Source: a bacterium OM1 bin76
Lineage (GTDB): Bacteria; Actinomycetota; Acidimicrobiia; Spongiisociales; ZC4RG35
NCBI GenBank assembly: GCA_002238785.1
Contig: MPNA01000025.1
Span: forward strand, 1-38,338
Length of the DNA: 38,338 nucleotides
Reading direction: 5' to 3'
Below, one piece after another: positions 1 through 7,360 of the stretch. Positions within the stretch are counted from its first letter, which is position 1. Every line of letters begins with the position of its first letter. The position numbers and the translations under genes are program-made. The notes beneath the pieces were generated by a model that did not search any database, had not been told where the DNA came from, and saw only the letters and a list, made by a program, of their open reading frames with translations.

Positions 1-748
1 CGCACCAACGACCACCACCACCGCACCGACAACCACCACCACCGCACCAACGACCACCACCACCGCACCAACAACCACCACCACCGCACCAACAACGACC
101 ACCACCGCAACCAAAAACACACACAACGCCGACACAACAACAACCACCACCGCCCCAACAACCACCACCACCGCCCCGACAACCACCACCACCGCACCAA
201 CGACCACCACCACCGCACCGACAACCACCACCACCGCACCGACAACCACCACCACCGCACCGACAACCACCACCACCGCACCAACGACCACCACCACCGC
301 ACCGACGACCACCACCACCACCCGACCGGACGCCGGTTACAACTTCCAAGGGGCGTGCCCCGTGGACGAGCCGAACACCTTCGTTGACACCTGGGGCGCT
401 CCCCGGTCCGGTGGGAGGACCCATCAGGGTGTGGATATCCTGGCTGCCCGCGGAACCGCGGTGCGAGCCATCCACGAAGGCATTCTGTTCCGGGTTGATC
501 GCGGCGGCCTGGGCGGGCTGTTCATCTGGTTACGGTCTCCGTGGGGGGACGAGTATTACTACGCCCATCTGAACGATTTCGGCCCGGGAATTCGAACCGG
601 CATCCAAGTTGATCAGGGAGACCTGATCGGCTATGTGGGCACCACCGGCAATTCCCCGGCAAATGTCCCCCACCTCCACTTCGAATACCACCCGGGAGGA
701 GGGCGAGCCGTCAATCCCTACGAACTAGCCGTGACAGCCTGCGAGTAG
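1..748 (+). CDS. M23 family zinc metallopeptidase with Thr-rich linker (5' end outside window)
   Basis: The frame starting at base 2 is open from the window edge to the TAG at 746-748, so this is the C-terminal part of a longer protein. Bases 2-331 encode Thr-rich heptads (Ala-Pro-Thr5). From about base 335 a LytM/M23 domain follows. The zinc and catalytic motifs are visible: HQGVD (His at 422-424, Asp at 434-436), YYYAHL near 560, and HLH at 671-679. These match the family's HxGxD and HxH signatures, so the enzyme should be active. M23 enzymes cut peptide cross-bridges in peptidoglycan or activate amidases, and act outside the membrane. The Thr/Pro linker probably spans the wall and may be glycosylated (inference). 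The start, signal peptide and any N-terminal domain lie upstream. The GTG at 362 is not a credible start because the same frame codes without interruption before it. Confidence 0.85.
   Translation, partial: APTTTTTAPTTTTTAPTTTTTAPTTTTTAPTTTTTATKNTHNADTTTTTTAPTTTTTAPTTTTTAPTTTTTAPTTTTTAPTTTTTAPTTTTTAPTTTTTAPTTTTTTRPDAGYNFQGACPVDEPNTFVDTWGAPRSGGRTHQGVDILAARGTAVRAIHEGILFRVDRGGLGGLFIWLRSPWGDEYYYAHLNDFGPGIRTGIQVDQGDLIGYVGTTGNSPANVPHLHFEYHPGGGRAVNPYELAVTACE
2..331 (+). repeat. 21-bp in-frame tandem repeats encoding Ala-Pro-Thr5 heptads
   Basis: Thirteen 21-base units are visible, five at 2-106 and eight at 152-319. They are separated by a divergent stretch (107-151) that reads Ala-Thr-Lys-Asn-Thr-His-Asn-Ala-Asp followed by Thr. 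Units differ only at synonymous third positions (aca/acg, cca/ccg). Selection therefore keeps the protein sequence while replication slippage probably changes copy number. The array starts at or before the window edge, so the true number is unknown. Confidence 0.9.
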
Positions 749-758
749 GAACACACCG

Positions 759-773
759 GGTTTCGGCGAACCT
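759..773 (+). promoter_or_regulatory. Copy 1 of intergenic palindrome with core TTCGGCGAACC
   Basis: The sequence GGTTTCGGCGAACCT lies in the 181-base space between the M23 gene (stop 748) and the anti-sigma-type kinase gene (3' end 930). The same 11-base core occurs at 21038-21048 (minus strand) and 29742-29752. It is an inverted repeat (GGTT/AACC arms). This copy lies between convergent gene ends, where an operator is unexpected. The rest of 749-929 shows no convincing gene. Confidence 0.45.
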
Positions 774-929
774 CTTCCCTGGGGGTAAAAGCGCCGAACT
801 GGACGGGTCACCATTGGTGGGTACACCGTTACTGTCCGATCCTCCTATTACCACCGCGACGTCGTCACCATTACCAGGACCGGCGCCCTTAGCTCTCCGG
901 CAAGGACGCTCTGCTTCGTTGTGGAGGGG

Positions 930-1406
930 TCAATCGTCAGAGAGAGAAAGCACCAAGGTCAGATGATTGATGCCGTCCACCCGCCGGTAACGCATGTCCT
1001 GGACCATGGAACGCACCAGGTGAATGCCCAGGCCACCTATCGCCATGTCCATCAGGGAGGAGGAGTCCTGCTCTGGGGGAGTGGGCGCCTGGGTTGGATC
1101 GAACGGCATTCCGTTGTCAATTATCCGGAACTCGGCCTCTCCCCGGCGGGAGGCCAACTGCATTATTACCGGATCGGTGGCGCCCGAATGGTTCATGACG
1201 TTGAGCATCATTTCTTCCAGAACCAGTTGGGCTTGCAGAACGAAGGCCATGGACCAACCCGCCCTTTCGCCGAACTCTTCGACCGCCTCGAAAACCGCTG
1301 GCAATTCGTCGACATCGGCAGGCAACTCCACAGAAACCGACACGTCACGGCAGGTGTCGGCGCCGCCGCCGTGACCGCCGTGGGAATCCTCGTGGGCAGG
1401 GATCAT
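930..1406 (-). CDS. RsbW-like anti-sigma-type serine kinase (HATPase_c_2)
   Basis: This 158-residue protein has the Bergerat ATP-binding fold typical of anti-sigma-factor kinases. An N-box (LEEMMLNVMNH, about residues 63-73), a G1 box (DNGMPFDP, 97-104) and a glycine-rich G2 box (GGLGIHLV, 124-131) are visible. Family members bind a sigma factor or phosphorylate a STAS-domain antagonist. The N-terminal 20 residues are rich in His and Gly and probably disordered. The gene starts 12 bases after the phosphatase gene and is clearly its operon partner. A phosphatase and a kinase acting on the same antagonist would form a partner-switching module, but no STAS or sigma gene is present here. The start at 1406 has no good ribosome-binding site, so a start inside the His/Gly stretch remains possible. 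Confidence 0.85.
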   Translation of the reverse strand: MIPAHEDSHGGHGGGADTCRDVSVSVELPADVDELPAVFEAVEEFGERAGWSMAFVLQAQLVLEEMMLNVMNHSGATDPVIMQLASRRGEAEFRIIDNGMPFDPTQAPTPPEQDSSSLMDMAIGGLGIHLVRSMVQDMRYRRVDGINHLTLVLSLSDD

Positions 1407-1418
1407 CTGGTAACGATG

Positions 1419-2585
1419 CTAGCCAATCCTGTGAATTGCCAGGCAGGTGATATCGTCGAACTGGGGAGCGTCACCCATGTACTCCCTGGTAGCAGCGAAT
1501 ATCTCCCGGATCGTGGCTTCCGCGGGCTCGGTGCCGGAGGTCCCCAGCAGAGCGTTGCTTAGACCTTCAACCCCAAACAGCACTCCCTCTTCGGTTTGAG
1601 CTTCAGTAATCCCGTCTGTGTAGAGGACCACCCTTTCACCCGGGTCCAAGGTGACCTTCCGCTGGGGGTATTTGAAGTCCGACTGAACGCCCAAGGCAAT
1701 ACCTTCAGTCAGCGGTAGCAATTCCGTCCGACCGTCCCGCCGCACCAGAAGCGGTGCGTCATGCCCGCCGCTCGCGTAGGTGAAGGAACCGGTCTCCGAG
1801 TCGTAGACGGCGTACAGCACCGTGACGAACTGGGTGGTCTCGTTCTCCTCACACAGCAGATTGTTCACTTCCTCAAGCACCTCACCGGGGTTGAGCAGGC
1901 CGATCGCCACCCCCTTCATCAGAGTGCGGCAAGTCATCATGAACATGGCTGCCGGAATCCCCTTGCCGGAGACGTCTGCCATCACCAGCCCTACCCGGCC
2001 CCGGTCGAGAGGGATGACATCGTAGAAGTCTCCGCCCACATCCTGGGCCGCTTCCATGTTTCCGAACATCTGGAACTGTGGCGTGTCGGGGAAGTCGGAA
2101 GGAAGAATCGACCTCTGGATTCTGCTGGCAACCTCCAGTTCGTTTTGGATGGAGACCAGTTTGTCCCGATAGGAAAGCGCTTCCTTCCATTGCTGGGTAT
2201 GAGCCAGGGTTCGCTCGATGGTGATCTGCAAATCCCTGAAGTCCACCGGCTTGGTCACAAAGTCGAAGGCGCCCCGGTTCATGGCGGTTCGGATGTTCTT
2301 CATGTCTCCGTAGGCAGAGACAACCACCGCTCGAACGTTGGGGTTGATGTCGGGGATCTGCTCCAGCATCGCCAGCCCATCCATTTCGGGCATGTTGATG
2401 TCGGACAGCACTATGTCGATCTCGGGATCCTCGTTCAGTTGCTCAAGTGCCTCCTTTCCGCTACGGGCAAAGAGAAACTCATACGTTCCCTTTCGGATGT
2501 ACCGCCGCATCCTCTGGAGCATCAGCGGCTCCAGATCCGGCTCGTCGTCCACCACCAGGATCTTGGAAGGGGAAACCGTCTTCAT
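1419..2585 (-). CDS. Response regulator fused to PP2C-type (SpoIIE/RsbU) phosphatase
   Basis: This 388-residue protein has two domains. The receiver (about 7-125) carries acidic residues Asp13/Asp14, phospho-acceptor Asp62 in the SDINMPEMDG loop, Ser90 in VVVSAYGD and Lys112 in TKPVD. A helical linker (about 120-165) leads into a metal-dependent serine phosphatase domain with GGDFYD (184-189), ADVSGKG (203-209) and a late FDD motif. Proteins of this build dephosphorylate a STAS anti-sigma antagonist when a histidine kinase phosphorylates the receiver, linking an external signal to a sigma factor. No histidine kinase is adjacent. The ATG at 2585 gives a complete receiver but lacks a clear Shine-Dalgarno. 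A weak promoter-like pair lies upstream: TTGGGC at 2634-2629 and CATATT at 2612-2607, with 16 bases between. Confidence 0.92.
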   Translation of the reverse strand: MKTVSPSKILVVDDEPDLEPLMLQRMRRYIRKGTYEFLFARSGKEALEQLNEDPEIDIVLSDINMPEMDGLAMLEQIPDINPNVRAVVVSAYGDMKNIRTAMNRGAFDFVTKPVDFRDLQITIERTLAHTQQWKEALSYRDKLVSIQNELEVASRIQRSILPSDFPDTPQFQMFGNMEAAQDVGGDFYDVIPLDRGRVGLVMADVSGKGIPAAMFMMTCRTLMKGVAIGLLNPGEVLEEVNNLLCEENETTQFVTVLYAVYDSETGSFTYASGGHDAPLLVRRDGRTELLPLTEGIALGVQSDFKYPQRKVTLDPGERVVLYTDGITEAQTEEGVLFGVEGLSNALLGTSGTEPAEATIREIFAATREYMGDAPQFDDITCLAIHRIG

Positions 2586-2687
2586 GAATCAACACCAACA
2601 GTCGCGAATATGGCACCTCGGTTCATTTGCCCAAACCGTGTAGCTGCAAAAGACCAGTGTCCACTTTACTTCAGATTAACAGAATGA

Positions 2688-3881
2688 TTACCGGGGGGCC
2701 GCAGATGCCACCACCTCTTTGTCCAGGCCTGCCTGGGCAAGGCCCTCCAGCAACTTGGCCAGTCGACCGGTACAGGTCTCGTCCGCGGCGGGAGGAACCA
2801 ACTGCACCAATAGGGCAGCCATCTCCGCAAATGCAAGGGCGGCGCCGGTGGGAGGGTCTTGCGAAGCAACAGGCTGACCGCAATCACCCCCTTCCACCAC
2901 CCTGATGTCGAACGGCACGCGACTCAGAAGCGGTGTTCCGATGCTGTCCGCCAAGTCCTGTCCTCCCCCCTGTCCGAACAGATGATGAACAGTTCCATGC
3001 CCACAGTCAAAACCTGACATGTTCTCGATCACTCCCACTATTGGCATGTGAGACCGGCGAGCCATGTCCGCGATGCGGGCCGCCACCTTCTGGGACGCTC
3101 GCTGGGGCGTGGTCACCACCACCATCTCCGCTTGGGGGAGCATCCGGGAAAGCGCCATCTGGATGTCGCCGGTCCCGGGAGGCATGTCGATCACCAGGTA
3201 ATCCAGGTCTCCCCAGTCAACCTGCTTCAGGAATTGCTCCAGAGCCTTGGCGAGCATCAGGCCCCTCCACATCAGGGCTGTCTCCTCGGAGTCGATGATG
3301 AGTCCGGTGGACACCACCTTCAATCCATGAGCTTGCGCCGGAATGATCAGACGTGTCTTATCGTCCGCTTCGATCCTGGAAGTGACGCCCAGTAGCCGGG
3401 GGATGGAGAATCCCCAGATGTCCGCATCCATCAGACCCACCGAGAAACCGAGATTCTTGATGGCAATCGCCAAGTTGACGCTCACTGAGGACTTGCCCAC
3501 TCCTCCCTTGCCGGAACTGACCGCCACTACCCGAGTGGTTGGCGAAACCTGGGTGGGTTCGGCATGCTCCCGAGCCTTTTCCCTGGCTCTGGACATCAGA
3601 TCGGCTCGCTGCCGTTTGGTCATGGCCGTGGTGTGGACCAACACATCTTGCACTCCGGGCAGAGAAAGGGCCCTACGCCGGGTATCACCTTCGATCTGGC
3701 TGCGCAACGGGCACTCGGCGATGGTCAGGGCCAACCCGATGGTGACGATTCCGTCTTTGGAGACATCCACCGACGAGATCATCCCCAAATCCACCACATT
3801 GTCACCAAGTTCTGGGTCGATCACCCCCCGGAGGGCGGCCCACACCTGCTCGGAGGTTGGCGCACTTGAGCTGTTATTCAC
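2688..3881 (-). CDS. mrp: Mrp/ApbC family Fe-S cluster carrier ATPase
   Basis: This is a 397-residue cytosolic P-loop ATPase that moves Fe-S clusters onto apo-proteins. It has an N-terminal MIP18/DUF59 domain (about 10-90) and a deviant Walker A motif, SSGKGGVGKS, at about 122-131. A DADIWGFSIPRLLG motif follows, as is standard for Mrp. I chose the GTG at 3881: GGGGAG precedes it by about 8 bases and the protein then begins just before the DUF59 domain. The longer frame to 4079 would overlap the divergent dehydrogenase. One oddity is the loop that normally carries a CxxC cluster ligand: here it reads FDCGHG, so only the first Cys remains. Some actinobacterial Mrp proteins are also reported to lack these cysteines (from memory). 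It is transcribed away from the dehydrogenase gene across a roughly 120-base shared region. Confidence 0.93.
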   Translation of the reverse strand: MNNSSSAPTSEQVWAALRGVIDPELGDNVVDLGMISSVDVSKDGIVTIGLALTIAECPLRSQIEGDTRRRALSLPGVQDVLVHTTAMTKRQRADLMSRAREKAREHAEPTQVSPTTRVVAVSSGKGGVGKSSVSVNLAIAIKNLGFSVGLMDADIWGFSIPRLLGVTSRIEADDKTRLIIPAQAHGLKVVSTGLIIDSEETALMWRGLMLAKALEQFLKQVDWGDLDYLVIDMPPGTGDIQMALSRMLPQAEMVVVTTPQRASQKVAARIADMARRSHMPIVGVIENMSGFDCGHGTVHHLFGQGGGQDLADSIGTPLLSRVPFDIRVVEGGDCGQPVASQDPPTGAALAFAEMAALLVQLVPPAADETCTGRLAKLLEGLAQAGLDKEVVASAAPR

Positions 3882-3960
3882 GGACCGTCTCTCCCCGTCC
3901 TTGCAAGTGCTAGATAGTAGATGCCCCTCGGAGGATAGGCCGCCCATACACCTAACGCTC

Positions 3961-3989
3961 TTAACATTTTGTTCAACGTTTGTTACACT
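3961..3989 (+). promoter_or_regulatory. Predicted promoter of the Glu/Leu-type dehydrogenase gene
   Basis: TTAACA (3961-3966) and TACACT (3984-3989) are separated by 17 bases, a good housekeeping-sigma match. Transcription would begin about 3996, at or a few bases before the possible starts GTG 3997 and ATG 4003. The transcript would therefore be leaderless or nearly so. Confidence 0.55.
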
Positions 3990-4002
3990 TTTGCTGGTGG
4001 TA

Positions 4003-5292
4003 ATGACCGCTCTCGACCAGATGGCGCCAGAGATCCCGCCTCTTTTGGGGGACTCGGGGATGTACCGGGAAGCTGTCAACCAATTTGACCGCGTAGCGGC
4101 TTACATGGGTCTTGACCCCAACATCTCCCAGCGCCTCCGCCTCCCGCAGCGGTCCCTGGTGACCACGTTTCCGTTCCGGCGAGATGACGGCCGCGTCGAG
4201 ACGGTGTTCGGCTATCGCGTCAAGCACGTGCTCACCCTGGGACCCACCAAGGGTGGAATTCGCTACGCGCCGAGCGTGAACTTGGGGGAGGTTGCCGCTT
4301 TAGCGATGAACATGACTTGGAAGTGCGCTTTGGTGGGGCTCCCGTACGGAGGCGCCAAAGGTGGAGTCAGGGTGGCGCCGGAGACGTTGAGCCGCGGCGA
4401 GACACAACGCCTCACCCGCCGTTACACCTCCGAGATCTTCACCTTCATCGGACCGCAGCGAGACATACCGGCTCCGGACCTGGGCACCGATGCGCAGGTG
4501 ATGGCCTGGATCATGGACACCTACAGCCACCATGTCGGCCATGGAGCGCCGGGAGTGGTGACGGGAAAGCCGGTTGAATTGGGGGGCACGGCGGTGCGCC
4601 AAGAGTCCACCGGTCTCGGATTGGCCTTTCTGCTGCCCATGGCCCTGGAGATGGTCGACCTGCCGTTGGAGAACACCCGGGTGGCTGTCCAAGGCTACGG
4701 TCAGGTGGGTCGCAGCGCCGCCCGCGCCGTGACTCGACTGGGCGCCCGGGTGGTGGCGGTGAGCGACCTCTCTGGAGGGATACACTGCCCCGACGGCATT
4801 GATATCCAGGCCCTGGAACAGTGGACGGATCGAAACGTCTGGGTGAAGGGCTTCCCCGGAGCCGACCCTATAAGGGGAGATCAGCTATTCGAGGTGGACT
4901 GCGAGGTTCTCATCCCCGCCGCTATCCAAGAGGTCATACACGCCGGCAACGCTCACGACATCACCGCTTCAGTGGTGCTTGAAGGAGCCAATGCCCCCAC
5001 CACCATGGAAGCCGACCGCATTCTGCGGGACAGGGACATACTGGTAGTCCCGGACATTTTGGCCAACGCCGGCGGGGTGACGGTCTCCTACTTTGAGTGG
5101 CTGCAAGGTCTGCAGTACTACATCTGGACCGACGATGAGACCCGCCAGCGCCTGCAGCAGATAATGACCACAGCCTTCAGGGAAATCAAGAAGGTTGCGG
5201 GAGAAGAGAACGTGGACCTGAGAACCGCGGCCCTCATCAAAGGCGTCGCTCGAGTGACTAACGCAAAGCTGCTTAGAGGCCTGTTCCCGTGA
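4003..5292 (+). CDS. Glu/Leu/Phe/Val-type amino-acid dehydrogenase (glutamate dehydrogenase)
   Basis: This 429-residue enzyme performs NAD(P)-dependent oxidative deamination, most likely of glutamate to 2-oxoglutarate. KGGIRY (83-88), Lys107 in the MTWKCAL segment, and PYGGAKGG (114-121, catalytic Lys119) are visible. A Rossmann dinucleotide motif, GYGQVG, follows in the second half. Length and motif order fit the hexameric bacterial GluDH group. Leucine or related dehydrogenases are shorter, so glutamate is the favoured substrate. The frame is open upstream to 3343, but that extension covers the mrp gene in antisense. TTG 3991, GTG 3997 and ATG 4003 are candidate starts. No Shine-Dalgarno precedes them, and a promoter ending at 3989 points to leaderless translation. 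Confidence 0.9.
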   Translation: MTALDQMAPEIPPLLGDSGMYREAVNQFDRVAAYMGLDPNISQRLRLPQRSLVTTFPFRRDDGRVETVFGYRVKHVLTLGPTKGGIRYAPSVNLGEVAALAMNMTWKCALVGLPYGGAKGGVRVAPETLSRGETQRLTRRYTSEIFTFIGPQRDIPAPDLGTDAQVMAWIMDTYSHHVGHGAPGVVTGKPVELGGTAVRQESTGLGLAFLLPMALEMVDLPLENTRVAVQGYGQVGRSAARAVTRLGARVVAVSDLSGGIHCPDGIDIQALEQWTDRNVWVKGFPGADPIRGDQLFEVDCEVLIPAAIQEVIHAGNAHDITASVVLEGANAPTTMEADRILRDRDILVVPDILANAGGVTVSYFEWLQGLQYYIWTDDETRQRLQQIMTTAFREIKKVAGEENVDLRTAALIKGVARVTNAKLLRGLFP

Positions 5293-5371
5293 TCGGAATG
5301 TCGCCTGGCGGTTTTCCCTTCTATACTTCCAATCTGGCTTTGTAATATTCGAGTAGGCGAATCGAGTCATC

Positions 5372-5731
5372 ATGCAGCTTCTAAGCATCAAAAGTTCCAT
5401 ACCCAGCAAACCAATAGAACTCACCGACTCTGCCGTGGCCAAAGTCAAATCCCTCCTTTCCTCGGAGGGAGACGATGACCTTGGGCTGCGGGTAGCGGTG
5501 AGACCGGGAGGTTGCTCCGGCTTCTCCTACGAGATGTTCTTCGACGCTGATGTCGAAGACGAAGATGTAGTGATCGATTTCAACGGCCTGCGCGTCTTGG
5601 TGGACCCTCAAAGCGTCAAGCGGATAACCGGAGCGGTTCTGGACTACCGGGAGGGTTTGATGGAGGCCGGGTTTTCCATCGACAATCCCAATGTCACCCG
5701 CTCCTGCGGCTGCGGCAACAGTTTCGCCTAG
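5372..5731 (+). CDS. ErpA/IscA (HesB) family A-type Fe-S carrier
   Basis: This 119-residue protein has the full A-type carrier signature: Cys48 in PGGCSGF, then Cys112 and Cys114 in SCGCGNSFA at the C-terminus. These three cysteines hold the cluster or iron for delivery to client enzymes. The protein is soluble and cytosolic. The N-terminus is about 12 residues longer than E. coli ErpA, so the start is not certain. The ATG at 5372 has only a weak ribosome-binding site. It lies 79 bases after the dehydrogenase stop and 8 bases before the RidA gene, so it probably shares a transcript with RidA. RidA protects PLP enzymes and Fe-S supply often depends on such an enzyme, which makes the pairing sensible (inference). 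Confidence 0.93.
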   Translation: MQLLSIKSSIPSKPIELTDSAVAKVKSLLSSEGDDDLGLRVAVRPGGCSGFSYEMFFDADVEDEDVVIDFNGLRVLVDPQSVKRITGAVLDYREGLMEAGFSIDNPNVTRSCGCGNSFA

Positions 5732-5739
5732 CCCTTCCC

Positions 5740-6120
5740 GTGCCGAAACTAACCCCCAAGCTGGAGGGAGCCCCGCCTCCGCTGGCGCCTTACTCGGTGG
5801 TGACCGAAGCGCAGGGTTTGGTTTTTGTTTCGGGACAAATCGCCATTCACCCCACAACCGGGGAGACCCCCGACGCGGTGACCGATCAAACCCAACTCAT
5901 CCTGCACAATATTGGAAACATCCTGGGGGAACTCGGCCTCACGTATTCGGACATCGTCAAGACCACCGTGTTTCTGACCGACATCCGGGATTTCGGGGCG
6001 GTGAACGCCGTGTATGCCAGCTTCTTCGACGATGAGCCTCCCGCCCGGTCGGCAGTTGGCGTGGCAGCTTTGCCGCTCGCCGGGTTGAAGATCGAGATCG
6101 AGGCGATTGCCGCCCGCTGA
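5740..6120 (+). CDS. RidA (YjgF/YER057c/UK114) family enamine/imine deaminase
   Basis: This 126-residue single-domain protein belongs to the Rid family. It hydrolyses reactive 2-aminoacrylate-type enamines released by PLP enzymes. The key Arg (Arg103 in PARSAVGV) that binds the substrate carboxylate is present, as is the acidic residue in the C-terminal EIEAIA strand. The APYS motif near residue 16 and the SGQIA segment near 31 are also typical. The start is a GTG at 5740, eight bases after the preceding stop. No strong Shine-Dalgarno is visible, so translation may be coupled to the carrier gene. It ends only nine bases before the convergent acetyltransferase gene, with no obvious terminator between. 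Confidence 0.93.
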   Translation: MPKLTPKLEGAPPPLAPYSVVTEAQGLVFVSGQIAIHPTTGETPDAVTDQTQLILHNIGNILGELGLTYSDIVKTTVFLTDIRDFGAVNAVYASFFDDEPPARSAVGVAALPLAGLKIEIEAIAAR

Positions 6121-6129
6121 CTCCCTGGG

Positions 6130-7347
6130 TTAGAAGACCTCCTGGCACCACGGTTGGGGGTGCCAGTCGAACATGGCGTCAGCCAGGGCACAGGCCGCCG
6201 GAGCGCCGCCCACCCGGCTAAACGCCGCCAGTCGACGGAACCGCGGCCGACCCAGAAACCCGGCGCTCAGATCCTCCATGTCCACTGTCAGGTCCGGGGG
6301 GTCCGAGGTTGCCTTGCACATGCCAACACCCTCGGAAACCTCCAGGCGGTAGCGGCGGACGATCCGGTCGACAGGGTCGAACACCTCCAGTGCCACAGAC
6401 CCGTCAACGCAATAACGCCGCGTGGAGAGAGCGGTTTCCACATCCAGAATCCTTATCCACAGACCGTCACTGAGAGTCTGCGATTCCCGGAAGTTGTCAT
6501 AAAGGTGATGCAGGGCCGTTCCAGCGGGAAGGTTCCAGGCCCGCAGTTGCTGAATCAAGTCCTGGTTGACCAAGAAGGCCCACAGGCCTGCATAGGCTTG
6601 GGGGGTGAGCGCCACCATCTCCTCCAGGCCCACGGTTACTCCGATTGAGATTCCCTCCCAGGAACCGCTGGTGCGATACTGGGCATACCCGACTGCTTCG
6701 GAGTCCGGGTCGAGGGCCAAGGCGTACCGGTAGCTGCTGGCATCCTTGCGGTGCCTGGGGTGGTCCGCCAGTGTTTCCAGTTCCCACCAGTCCGCAGATC
6801 GCGCAAACATGCCCGGAACCTGCCGGCGTTTGCGATCGAAAACGGGCGGCAGAGCATCCTTGGCTGCATCCGAGTCGATGAGGATGACCTGCGCCGGCGC
6901 CGGGGCAAGCCGGTGAGGCACCAGGGGAAAACGATCGATCACCGTATGGGTGGTTACCCCGGCCACCCCGAATCCGAACCTACCGTAAAGCGGTTTCTCC
7001 GATGACCACAGCGCCGCTAGTAGATCTCCCCTCCGGCGGGCGTCGGCCAGCAGCTCGGTCATCATCAACCGCATAAGGCCCTGCCGGCGATGGCTGGGCA
7101 GGACAGTTACATTGCTGATCCCGGCGGTTGGCGCCACTCCACCGGGAATGGTCAGATCCAGGCTGTAGGCCCCGGCCGCTCCCACCAACCGCTTCCCCTC
7201 GAAGGCACCCCGGTTGCGGTCAAACTCCACCAGCCTTCGGTCTCTCTCCTCCTCGGCGGGATCAGGATCCTGCCCGAATGCGATGGCCACCGTACGTCGC
7301 AGTGCCTCTAGGTCCTCGGGAGCGACGTCCCGTATTTCCACGCTCAT
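6130..7347 (-). CDS. Eis-family GNAT N-acetyltransferase
   Basis: This 405-residue protein has the three-part Eis layout: an N-terminal GNAT domain (about 1-155), a central GNAT-like domain and a C-terminal sterol-carrier-like domain. The acetyl-CoA binding motif VLPSHRRQG lies at 82-90, and the conserved Tyr of Eis (Tyr121 in YGRFGFG) follows. The chain ends in Phe, as in mycobacterial Eis, whose terminal carboxylate acts in catalysis. Eis proteins acetylate amines on aminoglycosides, polyamines or lysines. The natural substrate here cannot be read from sequence. The upstream gene on the same strand ends 13 bases before this start, so the two are probably co-transcribed. Length matches the family (about 400). 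Confidence 0.9.
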   Translation of the reverse strand: MSVEIRDVAPEDLEALRRTVAIAFGQDPDPAEEERDRRLVEFDRNRGAFEGKRLVGAAGAYSLDLTIPGGVAPTAGISNVTVLPSHRRQGLMRLMMTELLADARRRGDLLAALWSSEKPLYGRFGFGVAGVTTHTVIDRFPLVPHRLAPAPAQVILIDSDAAKDALPPVFDRKRRQVPGMFARSADWWELETLADHPRHRKDASSYRYALALDPDSEAVGYAQYRTSGSWEGISIGVTVGLEEMVALTPQAYAGLWAFLVNQDLIQQLRAWNLPAGTALHHLYDNFRESQTLSDGLWIRILDVETALSTRRYCVDGSVALEVFDPVDRIVRRYRLEVSEGVGMCKATSDPPDLTVDMEDLSAGFLGRPRFRRLAAFSRVGGAPAACALADAMFDWHPQPWCQEVF

Positions 7348-7360
7348 TGCCCGGGGGCGG

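Noticed and set aside
2-331. Regular 21-base repeats resembling a repeat array or CRISPR
   Set aside because: The units are contiguous and in frame, with only synonymous variation. There are no spacers. They encode a linker continuous with the M23 domain.
3343-4002. N-terminal extension of the glutamate-type dehydrogenase by 220 residues
   Set aside because: It is antisense to mrp, shows no domain, and a promoter ends at 3989. The family N-terminus begins at about 4003.
3882-4079. 66-residue N-terminal extension of Mrp
   Set aside because: It overlaps the divergent dehydrogenase, and GTG 3881 has a Shine-Dalgarno directly before the DUF59 domain.
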